Below, in pieces: positions 28,501 to 34,984 of a DNA stretch of 59,281 nucleotides. Each line of letters starts with the position of its first letter. The stretch's first letter is position 1. The notes beneath the pieces are model-generated. The model was not told where the DNA came from, made no database searches, and was given only the letters and a program-made list of their open reading frames with translations. The stretch is taken from contig JAXMHQ010000032.1 of NCBI GenBank assembly GCA_046346665.1, positions 1 through 59,281 of the forward strand, given 5' to 3'. Position numbers and translations under genes: made by a program. Source of the stretch: JAXMHQ01 sp046346665 (GTDB lineage Bacteria; Verrucomicrobiota; Verrucomicrobiia; Limisphaerales; JAXMHQ01).

Positions 28501-29435
28501 TGAAGTATGTTGGTGGCGAACTGCGTCTCGCTGAATGTGGCCGTCGCAAAATACAACTGGGCCCCCGGCGCCAGGTCGTGAACGATCTCCATCATCGCCG
28601 TCCCTTCGCCCGCCCCGCTGCCCTGCTGCCCCGGCATCACCGTCGGCAACCCCGCAATCTTCGAAGTGTTCAGATAATTCACGCTGTCCGACAGCACCCC
28701 CACGCGGACGCCGGCGCCGGTCGACGCGAACTGCTGCCGCGCCAGGTCCGCCGCGTGCGCGCTGTCACCCTCGCTCACCACCGCGCTCGTAAATCCCCGG
28801 GGCGGCCGCCCGATGAATTGCACGTCCGGGTTCTCCGCCACCCGGACCAGCGCCTCCAGGGGCAGCGCCGCGCGGAGATTCGACGGATAATTCGCCAGCA
28901 CCTGGCCGCCCAGCGATTCCACCTGGCGCAGGAGCGAATCCGAAATCGCGCCCCGGATCTCCACCACCACGCGGCCCTGCGCATCGCGATCCAGCCGCAA
29001 CCGGAGGGACTTCACCCCGGGCGCGATGTCCAGGCCCTGGCGCAGGCGGTCGGCGAACAACAATTGACTGTCAATCTTCCGCTCCGCCGGCGTGCGCAAC
29101 GCCTTCGCTTCTTCAATCGCCGAAATCTGCGACCACACCGCCGGACTCAAACGTCCGTCCGATGCCGCCTGCCCCGGCGCGGGCCGGTTGGTGGCGGCGA
29201 TGGTGAAAGCGCGCGGACCGGCGGCTGCGACGGCCGCTCCGGCTGCAGACGGGGCGCCCGGCGCGGAGGTAGCGCGGCCGCCTGCGGTCGAGGTTGAGTT
29301 GGAGGCCGGGACCTGGGATGTGGTGGATGAGGATTCCGGGGCCGGACTGACGCGCCGGCGCGCGGGCCGCCAGAACAGCGCGGCGAGGACGACCAGCAGC
29401 AGCAACGGCAACAACCAGCGACGCGGAAGATTCAT
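25530..29435 (-). CDS. Exported S8-type serine protease with LamG-like domains; Glu replaces the usual His
   Basis: 1,301 residues with an N-terminal membrane/signal helix (WLLPLLLLVVLAALF). The protease domain spans ~235-640: GVRVGVLSDSVN with Asp250, GEGTAMMEIVHDLAPGAQL where subtilases have GHGTHVAG (Glu277 in place of His), oxyanion FSSAGN with Asn359, and FHGTSAAAPHAAA with Ser586. An ASH/BACON-like domain follows (~665-760, NRGAAALNWSLSNTPAWLSPS), then two LamG/concanavalin-like domains (FTIECWANPNQV; GPVSVLAWIRANP). The shared C-terminal module ends RFYRVLQSP. The Glu replacement recalls Ser-Glu-Asp sedolisins, and similar S8-like proteins occur in other phyla, so it may be an active variant. 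It is probably surface-attached or secreted. Confidence 0.86.
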   Translation of the reverse strand: MNLPRRWLLPLLLLVVLAALFWRPARRRVSPAPESSSTTSQVPASNSTSTAGGRATSAPGAPSAAGAAVAAAGPRAFTIAATNRPAPGQAASDGRLSPAVWSQISAIEEAKALRTPAERKIDSQLLFADRLRQGLDIAPGVKSLRLRLDRDAQGRVVVEIRGAISDSLLRQVESLGGQVLANYPSNLRAALPLEALVRVAENPDVQFIGRPPRGFTSAVVSEGDSAHAADLARQQFASTGAGVRVGVLSDSVNYLNTSKIAGLPTVMPGQQGSGAGEGTAMMEIVHDLAPGAQLYFATATFSETQFATNILQLRFNLGCDVIVDDVGYEDESPFQDGEVARAVNAVTASGGLYFSSAGNMGNLDSGTSGTWEGDFSADTPPDGVFEGITVHNFGGADYDTVAVTSSYGADTSLFWSDPLGGSSNDYDLYVLDGTGSYVVESSANLQAGAGDPYESVAAPLTGEQIVIVRSSGADRFLHLDTYAGVLDVGTQGATRGHNASTNAVGVAAVEVAQAVYPSPFLGGSQDIVEDFSSDGPRRMFFWPNGTPITPGNFSSTGGAVYQKPDLAAADGVTTDVPGFAPFHGTSAAAPHAAAIAALLKSYNPALTAAQVRGILGGTAMDILGPGVDRASGAGIVMATLALAGGQGDNLQVSWPARPVFGGPAGGPFGPGSFQVQLTNRGAAALNWSLSNTPAWLSPSASGGTLAAGAGAALTLSVNSAANALAAGEYTGTPVLVNATSGRTNSRRWSLVAQSAPAHSTNPDAVLALNPAAYFRLNETNPPPAPLVATNYGLTGSPANAMPYGGVTAGQPGIVGNSFRFYNPNQIVTYSGSRLDAPYAPAFNPAGPFTIECWANPNQVVSDLFCAVSSLDFTQNGGSSRNGWIIYQATGAAWQFRMGGLSGYIATLTGGTAQTNTWQHLAAVYDGSNCRFYVNGQLVGGPTAVPAYTPNSTQPLRIGATTIPNRSFDGRIAHVALFNSALTAARISAHYNAATTNAAGYVAQIVADSPMGYWPLNNPAYAAPDPASLPVAFNNGTAASVFGLYEPGSVPGVAGVPASGFGSPNRACQLNGSAGYVDVPGPLPGLPGPVSVLAWIRANPATGRAQTILGAGSTSFHLGLDGTGLPVFGNGLQWIGDISGTVPVADGNWHQLAGVYDGTSSELLYVDGQLAASTTSATVPVPGSAGDLWIGGAPEAASEQLFSGTIDEVAIFTNALSSVQVQQLFAATNGPLTLSAVRSGSTVYLSWNSTAGFNYQLQCKTNLSLDNWAPFGGPVAGNGGVQSNSDLISPGSQRFYRVLQSP

Positions 29436-29657
29436 TCGAATTGGACGTCTACAACTTGGTTACGCCGTGGTCATTGGAGCGCCGAAAACATATACCGTGT
29501 CAGGACAAATCTCAAGTGGCCCGCAGCGACCGGCGGGAACCGTGCTGGCACGGACGGGCCATCGCCATTTCCGGGCGTTCCTGCATTGAAAACAGGCCAA
29601 TTCGGAGATCGCGTTGACTCACGGCAAAACCTTACCGAAGGAATGAGGGGTTATGGG
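29436..29657. other. Spacer with an extra insertion-end-like motif
   Basis: No gene is visible. At 29611-29637, GCGTTGACTCACGGCAAAACCTTACCG resembles the insertion-sequence end at 29658-29684 in the same orientation (shared CGTTGACTCA and CTTACCG). Confidence 0.5.
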
Positions 29658-30865
29658 ATCGTTGACTCATAACCCAGCTTACCGAACGCGAGTCCTATCG
29701 AACACGGTTTTGAGTTTTTGTTCAATCTGCTCTTTCAGGTCGAAAGGGTCCAGTGTCTGGTATTGGATGCGTAGTTTTTCCTTCTGCTCCTGTGTGAGGT
29801 GTGGGCATTCCAGGAGTCTTTGGTAGGGCGTTTGAGGTTTGAAGTACTTCCGCAGTGTCTTGGACCCTTTGCGGACCTTGGACCGCAGCTTGAGCGATGG
29901 GCAGAAGTAGTTGTGGAATAATCCCCAGCTACGGTAGAGGTCGTTGATCAGGGGGATTAACTCCGGGAGCTCCAGACGCTGGTAACCCAGGAGCTGGCGC
30001 ACATGGGTCCAGTTTTTCTGCTCCACATGCGCCTGGTCATTCTTGCGATACGCACGGCTGCGTGTCATCGGGATCGGCCGGGGACGATCCATCAAGTAGC
30101 GCCACAAGTGATGAGTCAGGAACTCCGAGCCGTTGTCGACATCAAAGCCCAATAGCTCAAAGGGCATTGTTGTTTCCAGCTCTTTGACCTCTCGCAATAC
30201 ATCGGTGGAGCCTTTATTCCAAACGGCACGGTTTTCGGTCCATTGGCTGAAAATGTCGGTAAATGTTGCGCTCCAGATAAAATTGCCAGCCATGGAGGTG
30301 CCGCAATGAGCAACGGTGTCGGCCTCCAAAAACCCCGGCCGATCCACATCATGATTGTCGGTACGGATCGGGATCTGGACCTTCAGCAGCTTGCCGGGGC
30401 GTGTGCCGCACAAGCCTTTGCCGGGGTGGCGCGCGCGGGTCTTCTTGAGTAGTCGATCGATGGTGGCCGGACTGATTCGCAGCAGCTTCCTTCGAATCGG
30501 TTCGGCCAGCTTTCCGTGTTTCTGCTCGTAGAACGGCAACCACACGGGCAACGCCTCCTTCAAGCGCTTGGAGCACATCTGCTCACTTTGCAGCCAGATT
30601 ACCTTCAAGGGCTCCAGCACTTGAACGTCATAGTGCCGGCGCGGGCCGCGTCGCTTGCTCTTGCGCCCCGGCTTGCGGCTTAACAGGCCAATCGCATATT
30701 TGCGGGCATAGCCACAAACCGAACAGAACTCATCCAGGATCTTGCTCTTGAAGCGCCGCCCCACGCGCTGGTAGCGGGCCCAGATCGCCAACAGGTATTC
30801 TTTCTTTGATTTGCCGCCCATAATTCTGCTTTTCCTGCCGGTAAGCTGAATTATGAGTCAACGAT
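29658..30865 (-). mobile_element. Insertion sequence, 1,208 bp, one DDE transposase
   Basis: The left end 29658-29684 (ATCGTTGACTCATAACCC...) and right end 30839-30865 are 27-base inverted repeats with 25 matches. The single transposase gene runs from just inside one end to a stop within the other. No target duplication is apparent. The adjacent end-like motifs (29611 and 30900-30921) suggest nesting within, or next to, an older related element. I could not assign it to a named IS family. Confidence 0.85.
29679..30821 (-). CDS. DDE transposase with integrase (rve-like) core
   Basis: 380 residues. The N-terminal ~130 residues are basic and DNA-binding-like (RYQRVGRRFKSKILDEFCSV, RKYAIGLLSRKPGRKSKRR). 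The catalytic core has the first Asp in GFLEADTVAHCG, the second Asp in LLGFDVDNGSEFL and the Glu in NDQAHVEQKNWTHVRQ, followed by a typical C-terminal region (RLLECPHLTQEQKEKLRIQYQ). This is the retroviral-integrase-type DDE arrangement used by IS481-like and several unclassified elements. The frame is intact and both element ends are present, so the element may be active or recently arrived. The stop codon (29679-29681) falls inside the terminal repeat. Confidence 0.92.
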   Translation of the reverse strand: MGGKSKKEYLLAIWARYQRVGRRFKSKILDEFCSVCGYARKYAIGLLSRKPGRKSKRRGPRRHYDVQVLEPLKVIWLQSEQMCSKRLKEALPVWLPFYEQKHGKLAEPIRRKLLRISPATIDRLLKKTRARHPGKGLCGTRPGKLLKVQIPIRTDNHDVDRPGFLEADTVAHCGTSMAGNFIWSATFTDIFSQWTENRAVWNKGSTDVLREVKELETTMPFELLGFDVDNGSEFLTHHLWRYLMDRPRPIPMTRSRAYRKNDQAHVEQKNWTHVRQLLGYQRLELPELIPLINDLYRSWGLFHNYFCPSLKLRSKVRKGSKTLRKYFKPQTPYQRLLECPHLTQEQKEKLRIQYQTLDPFDLKEQIEQKLKTVFDRTRVR

Positions 30866-30991
30866 TCCTTCCCCCCGCCCCCCCTTCCTTTCTTTGGTCA
30901 CATTTATTGTGAGTCAATTCGAGATAAATCAGTGGAGAAATCAGAGATTGCAATCCGTCCTGAAGTCCGGCAAGGTATGCGTCCCTTGGGT

Positions 30992-31068
30992 CGGGGCGTA
31001 GCGTAGCCTGGTAGCGCGCTTGTTTCGGGTACAAGAGGTCGTGAGTTCGAATCTCACCGCCCCGACCA
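30992..31068 (+). tRNA. tRNA-Pro (CGG), CCA encoded
   Basis: The acceptor arms CGGGGCG (30992-30998) and CGCCCCG (31058-31064) pair fully. The D arm contains AGCCTGGTAGCGC. The anticodon stem CTTGT/ACAAG encloses the loop TTCGGGT with anticodon CGG, and the T arm is GTGAGTTCGAATCTCAC. Discriminator A31065 is followed by an encoded CCA. Total 77 bases. Its 3' third is duplicated at 52774, marking it as a probable integration target. Confidence 0.97.
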
Positions 31069-31127
31069 CTTTTTATTGGGGTTTTCAACGAGGTCAGATT
31101 TTCCTGCCAGTTTCCTACACGGATTTT
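31046..31127 (+). repeat. Left direct repeat (att-like), within tRNA-Pro and its flank
   Basis: Begins at TTCGAATCTCACCGCCCCG in the T arm and ends at CTACACGGATTTT. It matches 52774-52855 at 78 of 82 positions. Confidence 0.8.
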
Positions 31128-31233
31128 GGCGCCGTCACCGACATCATCATCATCCCGATCATGATCATGACCGTCCCCATGGTCGCCATGGGGGCCATGG
31201 TCATGGACTCGGGCAAGGTCATGGCGATCATCA
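31128..31233. other. Spacer with CATCATCATC/GATCATGATCATG low complexity
   Basis: The minus strand would read as a His/Asp-rich string (DHGPHGDHGDGHDHDRDDDD), but it has no start of its own and runs through the tRNA. I see no gene. Confidence 0.4.
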
Positions 31234-32265
31234 TCAGGCAACGCTCCGCTGATTGAATTGCTTTTCGAACTCGCCGACGACGGCCATGATGTCGTCAAAG
31301 GTTGGGACTTCGCCGAAGAACATCGGGCCGAGCATTTGCTGGTAGTCAGCGCGCCAGTCGGCGAGCTGGTTTTCCGGCGGGAGGAGGCGGAATGTGCCGG
31401 GCCGATGTTTGCTGTAGTCCACCCAGGTGTGGCGAAAGAAGATTTCGCGATGCTCCGCAACACGCTTGAAAAGGGAGTTGTCGGTCACGGCGCGATCGCC
31501 GACGCCGGCACGAAGGAGACACCATAGGTCGTAATAGTGGCGGGCCATCCGCAGTTTCCGGGGTTTGTTGGCCGGTCGGAAGGTTTCCTCATGCAGCAGG
31601 CAGGCTTTCTCCCAAAAGGTGCGCTCCGCCGCGATGACCCGCGCAGCAAATGCGGCATCGGGCACGAGGGCGGGAAAGAGTTCCGCCACGTATGGCTGGA
31701 TACTCTTTTGCACGTAGGGCCAGTCGTCCGAGCGGGCGCCGAGTTCGATCTTGACCACGGGCCGGACGTAGCCGGCGGCGCCTGGCGGAAAGGCCGACGG
31801 ATGGTGGAACAGCAGGCATTGGCCGTCCGCCATGTCGGGATCAACTTCGATTTTCCAGCCGGATTCGCCGAGAGAGGAGGCAATCCGCCCGGCCAGGGCG
31901 GGCTGCAGCTTCCCCTGGACCCATCGCCGACTGGCTTCCATCAAGGCCTCCAGCCGCTCGCGACGCTTCTTTTTGCTGGATGACTTCTCGGGCGCGGCGT
32001 CGCCGCCGAAACCGAGGGCTTCCTTGTCCACGACCAAATCAATGTCCTCGGAGAAGCGTTGGATGAGCCCCCAGGCTTTCGAAAGCGACGTACCGCCTTT
32101 GAACGTGAGGTGGTCACCAATGTCCGGCAGGGCGAAGAGTTCCCGCAAGGTCCAGCAGACCCAGAAGTCCTTTTCCACGCTGACCGCTTGAAGGTGCATT
32201 TGCGCGTCCACCTGCTGGCAGGCCAGCCGGCGTTCTTCGGGCGGAAGTCGGAGAAAGGCGTCCAT
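31234..32265 (-). CDS. abiEii: AbiEii-type nucleotidyltransferase toxin
   Basis: The 343-residue protein has the type IV toxin nucleotidyltransferase core: TFKGGTSLSKAW (Gly57-Gly58-Thr59-Ser60) and, 14 residues on, FSEDIDLVVD with Asp74 and Asp76 as metal ligands. A helical C-terminal half includes RKLRMARHYYDLWCLL. AbiEii-family toxins transfer nucleotides to cellular targets (tRNA acceptor ends in studied members) and can mediate phage abortive infection. The preceding gene encodes the matching AbiEi-type antitoxin, ending three bases before this start. The toxin reads toward the tRNA-Pro at the island edge. Closest named group: AbiEii/AbiGii (DUF1814). Confidence 0.9.
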   Translation of the reverse strand: MDAFLRLPPEERRLACQQVDAQMHLQAVSVEKDFWVCWTLRELFALPDIGDHLTFKGGTSLSKAWGLIQRFSEDIDLVVDKEALGFGGDAAPEKSSSKKKRRERLEALMEASRRWVQGKLQPALAGRIASSLGESGWKIEVDPDMADGQCLLFHHPSAFPPGAAGYVRPVVKIELGARSDDWPYVQKSIQPYVAELFPALVPDAAFAARVIAAERTFWEKACLLHEETFRPANKPRKLRMARHYYDLWCLLRAGVGDRAVTDNSLFKRVAEHREIFFRHTWVDYSKHRPGTFRLLPPENQLADWRADYQQMLGPMFFGEVPTFDDIMAVVGEFEKQFNQRSVA

Positions 32266-32268
32266 GGT

Positions 32269-32886
32269 TCAGGGTGTGGACGCGCTGAGTCCCCGGAGGA
32301 TGGCGGCAATCCAGGCCGGTGCATACCGGAGGTCCTTCAGTATGACGGATCGGTCGGCATCGGTGACTTGTCGCCGCAGCGTGGCGATGACTTTGTCATT
32401 CACCTGGTCTTGCCCGAGGTAGCGAAGCGCCTGGATGAGGGTTCCGCTCTTACGCCCTGCGGTTGCCATGTTGCGAGGCGTGGTGCGCTGGAGAATAATT
32501 TCCTGGGTGCCGACCCGGACTTTTCGGGTAGGGCCGTCGGTCAGGAAGACGACTTTCGACGGAACCTGATCCGACAGACCAAGGAGGTTGGCGGCGTAGG
32601 CTCCGGCCGGTTGCAAGCGGATGGCATCCCGCCCGACCAAGGCACGGGCGACGGCGTCGGCAGACGGCGCCACGGTGCCGAGCACCGGATGCTGCACCGG
32701 GTAATCATAAAGGCCGCGGGCGAGCTGACGGACCGTGCCGGCCTTTTTATGGCGCTTCAGTGCAGAGTCGATGGCGTCGCGGCTGCCCAAGTCTTGAAAA
32801 TGGTTTGGCGTGAACACCCAACCCCTACCACGGCCGTAAACACGACTAAGCAGCTGTGAATCAATTGATTGAACGTGTTTACCCAT
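32269..32886 (-). CDS. abiEi: AbiEi/DUF6088-type antitoxin and transcriptional repressor
   Basis: 205 residues. The N-terminal winged-helix part reads FTPNHFQDLGSRDAIDSALKRHKKAGTVRQLARGLYDYP, the pattern of DUF6088/AbiEi antitoxins. The C-terminal half has DAIRLQPAGAYAANLLGLSDQVP and KVVFLTDGPTRKVRVG, with an IILQRTTPRNM strand. Family members repress their own promoter through inverted repeats and counter the toxin without a stable complex (type IV). A perfect 13-base inverted repeat stands immediately upstream (32891-32928). The antitoxin-first order and near-overlap with the toxin gene are as in known abiE operons. Confidence 0.87.
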   Translation of the reverse strand: MGKHVQSIDSQLLSRVYGRGRGWVFTPNHFQDLGSRDAIDSALKRHKKAGTVRQLARGLYDYPVQHPVLGTVAPSADAVARALVGRDAIRLQPAGAYAANLLGLSDQVPSKVVFLTDGPTRKVRVGTQEIILQRTTPRNMATAGRKSGTLIQALRYLGQDQVNDKVIATLRRQVTDADRSVILKDLRYAPAWIAAILRGLSASTP

Positions 32887-32890
32887 AACA

Positions 32891-32928
32891 TTTTTGACAG
32901 AAATCTAATCTATTTTTTCTGTCAAAAA
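32891..32928. promoter_or_regulatory. Perfect inverted repeat upstream of abiEi, likely operator
   Basis: TTTTTGACAGAAA (32891-32903) and TTTCTGTCAAAAA (32916-32928) are exact complements with a 12-base gap. The left edge is five bases from the antitoxin ATG, and the arms contain TTGACA-like promoter elements. This fits AbiEi autoregulation, though the T-rich end could also terminate transcription coming from the efflux genes. Confidence 0.65.
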
Positions 32929-32933
32929 AACAA

Positions 32934-33239
32934 TTAATTTCCTTTGGCAGTGGGAATTTTCAGAAGCAGTTCATTCATAACAACTTTTAATTTCTGAGAA
33001 CTTTCCAGCCAGGTGCCGAGTGCCGTGGGGAGGTCCGGCTTGCCAGCCGACGTTGGGTCTGTATCCGATCCGGCATTCGCCGCCGGTGCGACATAGAGCG
33101 GGATGCTCAGATTGCCGTCCTTGACGCGGAGTTCTTCCAGCGTGGCGACCCGAGCCAGGCCGGGCTGGTCTTTGAATCTCTCGTAGGCTTTGACGATGCG
33201 CTCGATGTGGTCGTCGGTGCGGAAACTTTGGGCGCGTTC
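32934..33239 (-). pseudogene. 3' remnant of a type I restriction methylase gene (hsdM)
   Basis: The frame encodes RAQSFRTDDHIERIVKAYERFKD, VATLEELRVKDGNLSIPLYV and a helical tail (LPTALGTWLESSQKLKVVMNELL), which is how HsdM subunits end (DIERI...Y..F...V...EI...NLNI..YV). The N-terminal SAM-binding and NPPF parts are absent; the ~50 residues upstream in frame do not look like HsdM. No hsdS or hsdR is nearby. The remnant lies next to the AbiE pair, suggesting the island edge was once a larger defence cluster. Confidence 0.7.
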
Positions 33240-33475
33240 GCGGGTGGGGGCGCCGAATAATGGTTGCGCGCATCGTGACGGTTGAGCGTGCGAGCGGAGT
33301 GCAGCGCGAAGTGACTTTTCTTCGAGCGAAGCGAGCTGGAATTGCTGGGTTGGGGGACAGGCGAGGAGTAGGACGGGCTCACATCGAACGGGACTCACAG
33401 CGATTTATTCCGTTGAAGTTTGGCTCAAACGAGCCTGGTTGGACGGGTCCCGAAGCTGGATCCAAACAGCGCGCA

Positions 33476-34984
33476 TCATCTGCCGAAACCCTGGCCGGCC
33501 GCGGCGGGTCCTTCAACAAAAGATGCCACAGAGGGCGCGGGCTCAAAGCTGCCGCCGAGGGCCAGGTGGAGGTCGATACGGTTGGCGAGTTGAGCGTTCC
33601 GCAGCTTGATCCAATTCGCCTGGCTGCCAATCTCGTCGCTCTGCAACTGGAGCACCGACAGCAGGTCAATGGCGCCGGCCTTGTACTGGAGGTTGGAAAT
33701 GCGGACGGCTTCGACTCGGTCACGCACCTCGGCCTGCTGAAGCTGGAGTCGATCGGCGAGCAACTCCTCGTGAGTCAGCGCGGATTCCACGTCGCGAAAT
33801 GCCCGCAGGGCAGCGCCGCCGTAATGGGCGACCGCCTGCTCTTGCTGGGCGTTGGCGATCCGGATCTGCGCGCGCAGCGCTCCGCCCTGGTAGATCGGCA
33901 CATACATCCCCAAGGCCGCGTGAATCATCCACGGGTTCATCTGGAGCAAGGAGAGCATACTGTCGCTGAGGTGCCCTCCTGCCAGGTTCAGGGAGAAACT
34001 TGGCAGCAGCGCGAGCTTCGCCGCCTCTTCGACGCGAAACGCCGCGAGCACTTTGCGCTCCGCCGCCACAAGATCCGGCCTTCGTTCCAGCAATAGCGAC
34101 GGCAGCCCGGCCTGGACCGGCGGCGGGACCGGCGTGAAGTGGTCGGCCACCGCCAGTTCAGCCGCGGGATAGCGCCCGAGCAACAGTTCCAGGTTCCGCC
34201 GGGAATCGCTGTAAAGACCCTGAGATACCCGTAATTGCCCCTGCGCCGCGCTGAGATCCGCGCCGGCCTCGGCGACATCGAGGTCCGTCACCTTGCCCGC
34301 ATCGCGCCTGATCTTGACCAAATCGAACAGGTTCGAATAGACGGTGACGCTTTGCTCCGAGAGGGTGAGGAGTTGGCGGGTTTCGATGGCGAGATACCAG
34401 CTTTTGGCCGTGATGGCGGCGAGGGATTGGCGGGCGAACGCATAGTCCAGGGCGGTCGCCTGGTAGCCGGCTTCGGCGGCGCTCCGTTGCGAACGCAGGC
34501 GGCCCCACACATCCGGTTCCCAGGAGGCGCCGGCAGTTTCCAGGTTGCTGTTGTACCATTGATCGTGGTGCTCGTCCCTGGTTGAGGCCACGCCGAGGTT
34601 GGCACCCGCCCGCGGCTTCAATTGGGAGGCCACCACCACCACCGTCTGCCGCGCCGCCTCCACGCTCGCGGCCGCCTGGCGCAGGTCGAGGTTGTTCGTC
34701 AGCGCTTCAGCAACCAATGCTTCCAGGCGCGGATCGTTAAACGATTTGAGCCAGTCGTCGGATACACTGTTGGTGCCGGCGGGTGAAATCCAGCGTGCAG
34801 GAATGCTCGTACTCGGGGGCAAGGCATTGGTCACAACTTGCGAATGAGCCGGCGGCCTGGACAGCGCGCAGCCCGATAGCAGCGGCGCCAGCGAGCAGGC
34901 CAGGAGAATCGCCGGCAGGAACACTGATTTTAGCCATGCTCCCGTCCGGCGGAACACGTTGGACGAATGCTTGTTGTGGTTCAT
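33476..34984 (-). CDS. NodT-type outer-membrane efflux lipoprotein
   Basis: About 502 residues from the ATG at 34984, which overlaps the stop of the upstream lipoprotein gene (ATGA). The lipobox is LLSGC with Cys39. TolC halves follow: WLKSFNDPRLEALVAEALTNN, LDLRQAAASVEAARQ, WEPDVWGRLRSQRSAAEAGYQ, and in the second half LPSLLLERRPDLVAAERKVLAAFR and VPIYQGGALRAQIRIANAQQEQAV. These are diagnostic of NodT/OprM-like channels (PF02321 twice). It should form a trimeric outer-membrane duct for the HlyD-type adaptor two genes upstream. No ABC, MFS or RND inner-membrane pump is encoded in this operon, which is unusual for the type. Confidence 0.92.
   Translation of the reverse strand: MNHNKHSSNVFRRTGAWLKSVFLPAILLACSLAPLLSGCALSRPPAHSQVVTNALPPSTSIPARWISPAGTNSVSDDWLKSFNDPRLEALVAEALTNNLDLRQAAASVEAARQTVVVVASQLKPRAGANLGVASTRDEHHDQWYNSNLETAGASWEPDVWGRLRSQRSAAEAGYQATALDYAFARQSLAAITAKSWYLAIETRQLLTLSEQSVTVYSNLFDLVKIRRDAGKVTDLDVAEAGADLSAAQGQLRVSQGLYSDSRRNLELLLGRYPAAELAVADHFTPVPPPVQAGLPSLLLERRPDLVAAERKVLAAFRVEEAAKLALLPSFSLNLAGGHLSDSMLSLLQMNPWMIHAALGMYVPIYQGGALRAQIRIANAQQEQAVAHYGGAALRAFRDVESALTHEELLADRLQLQQAEVRDRVEAVRISNLQYKAGAIDLLSVLQLQSDEIGSQANWIKLRNAQLANRIDLHLALGGSFEPAPSVASFVEGPAAAGQGFGR

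Noticed and set aside
30858..31463. 201-residue minus-strand frame containing GRGGEIRTHDLLYPKQARYQ
   Set aside because: That peptide is the antisense translation of tRNA-Pro, a well-known false protein; the His/Asp-rich part has no start of its own.
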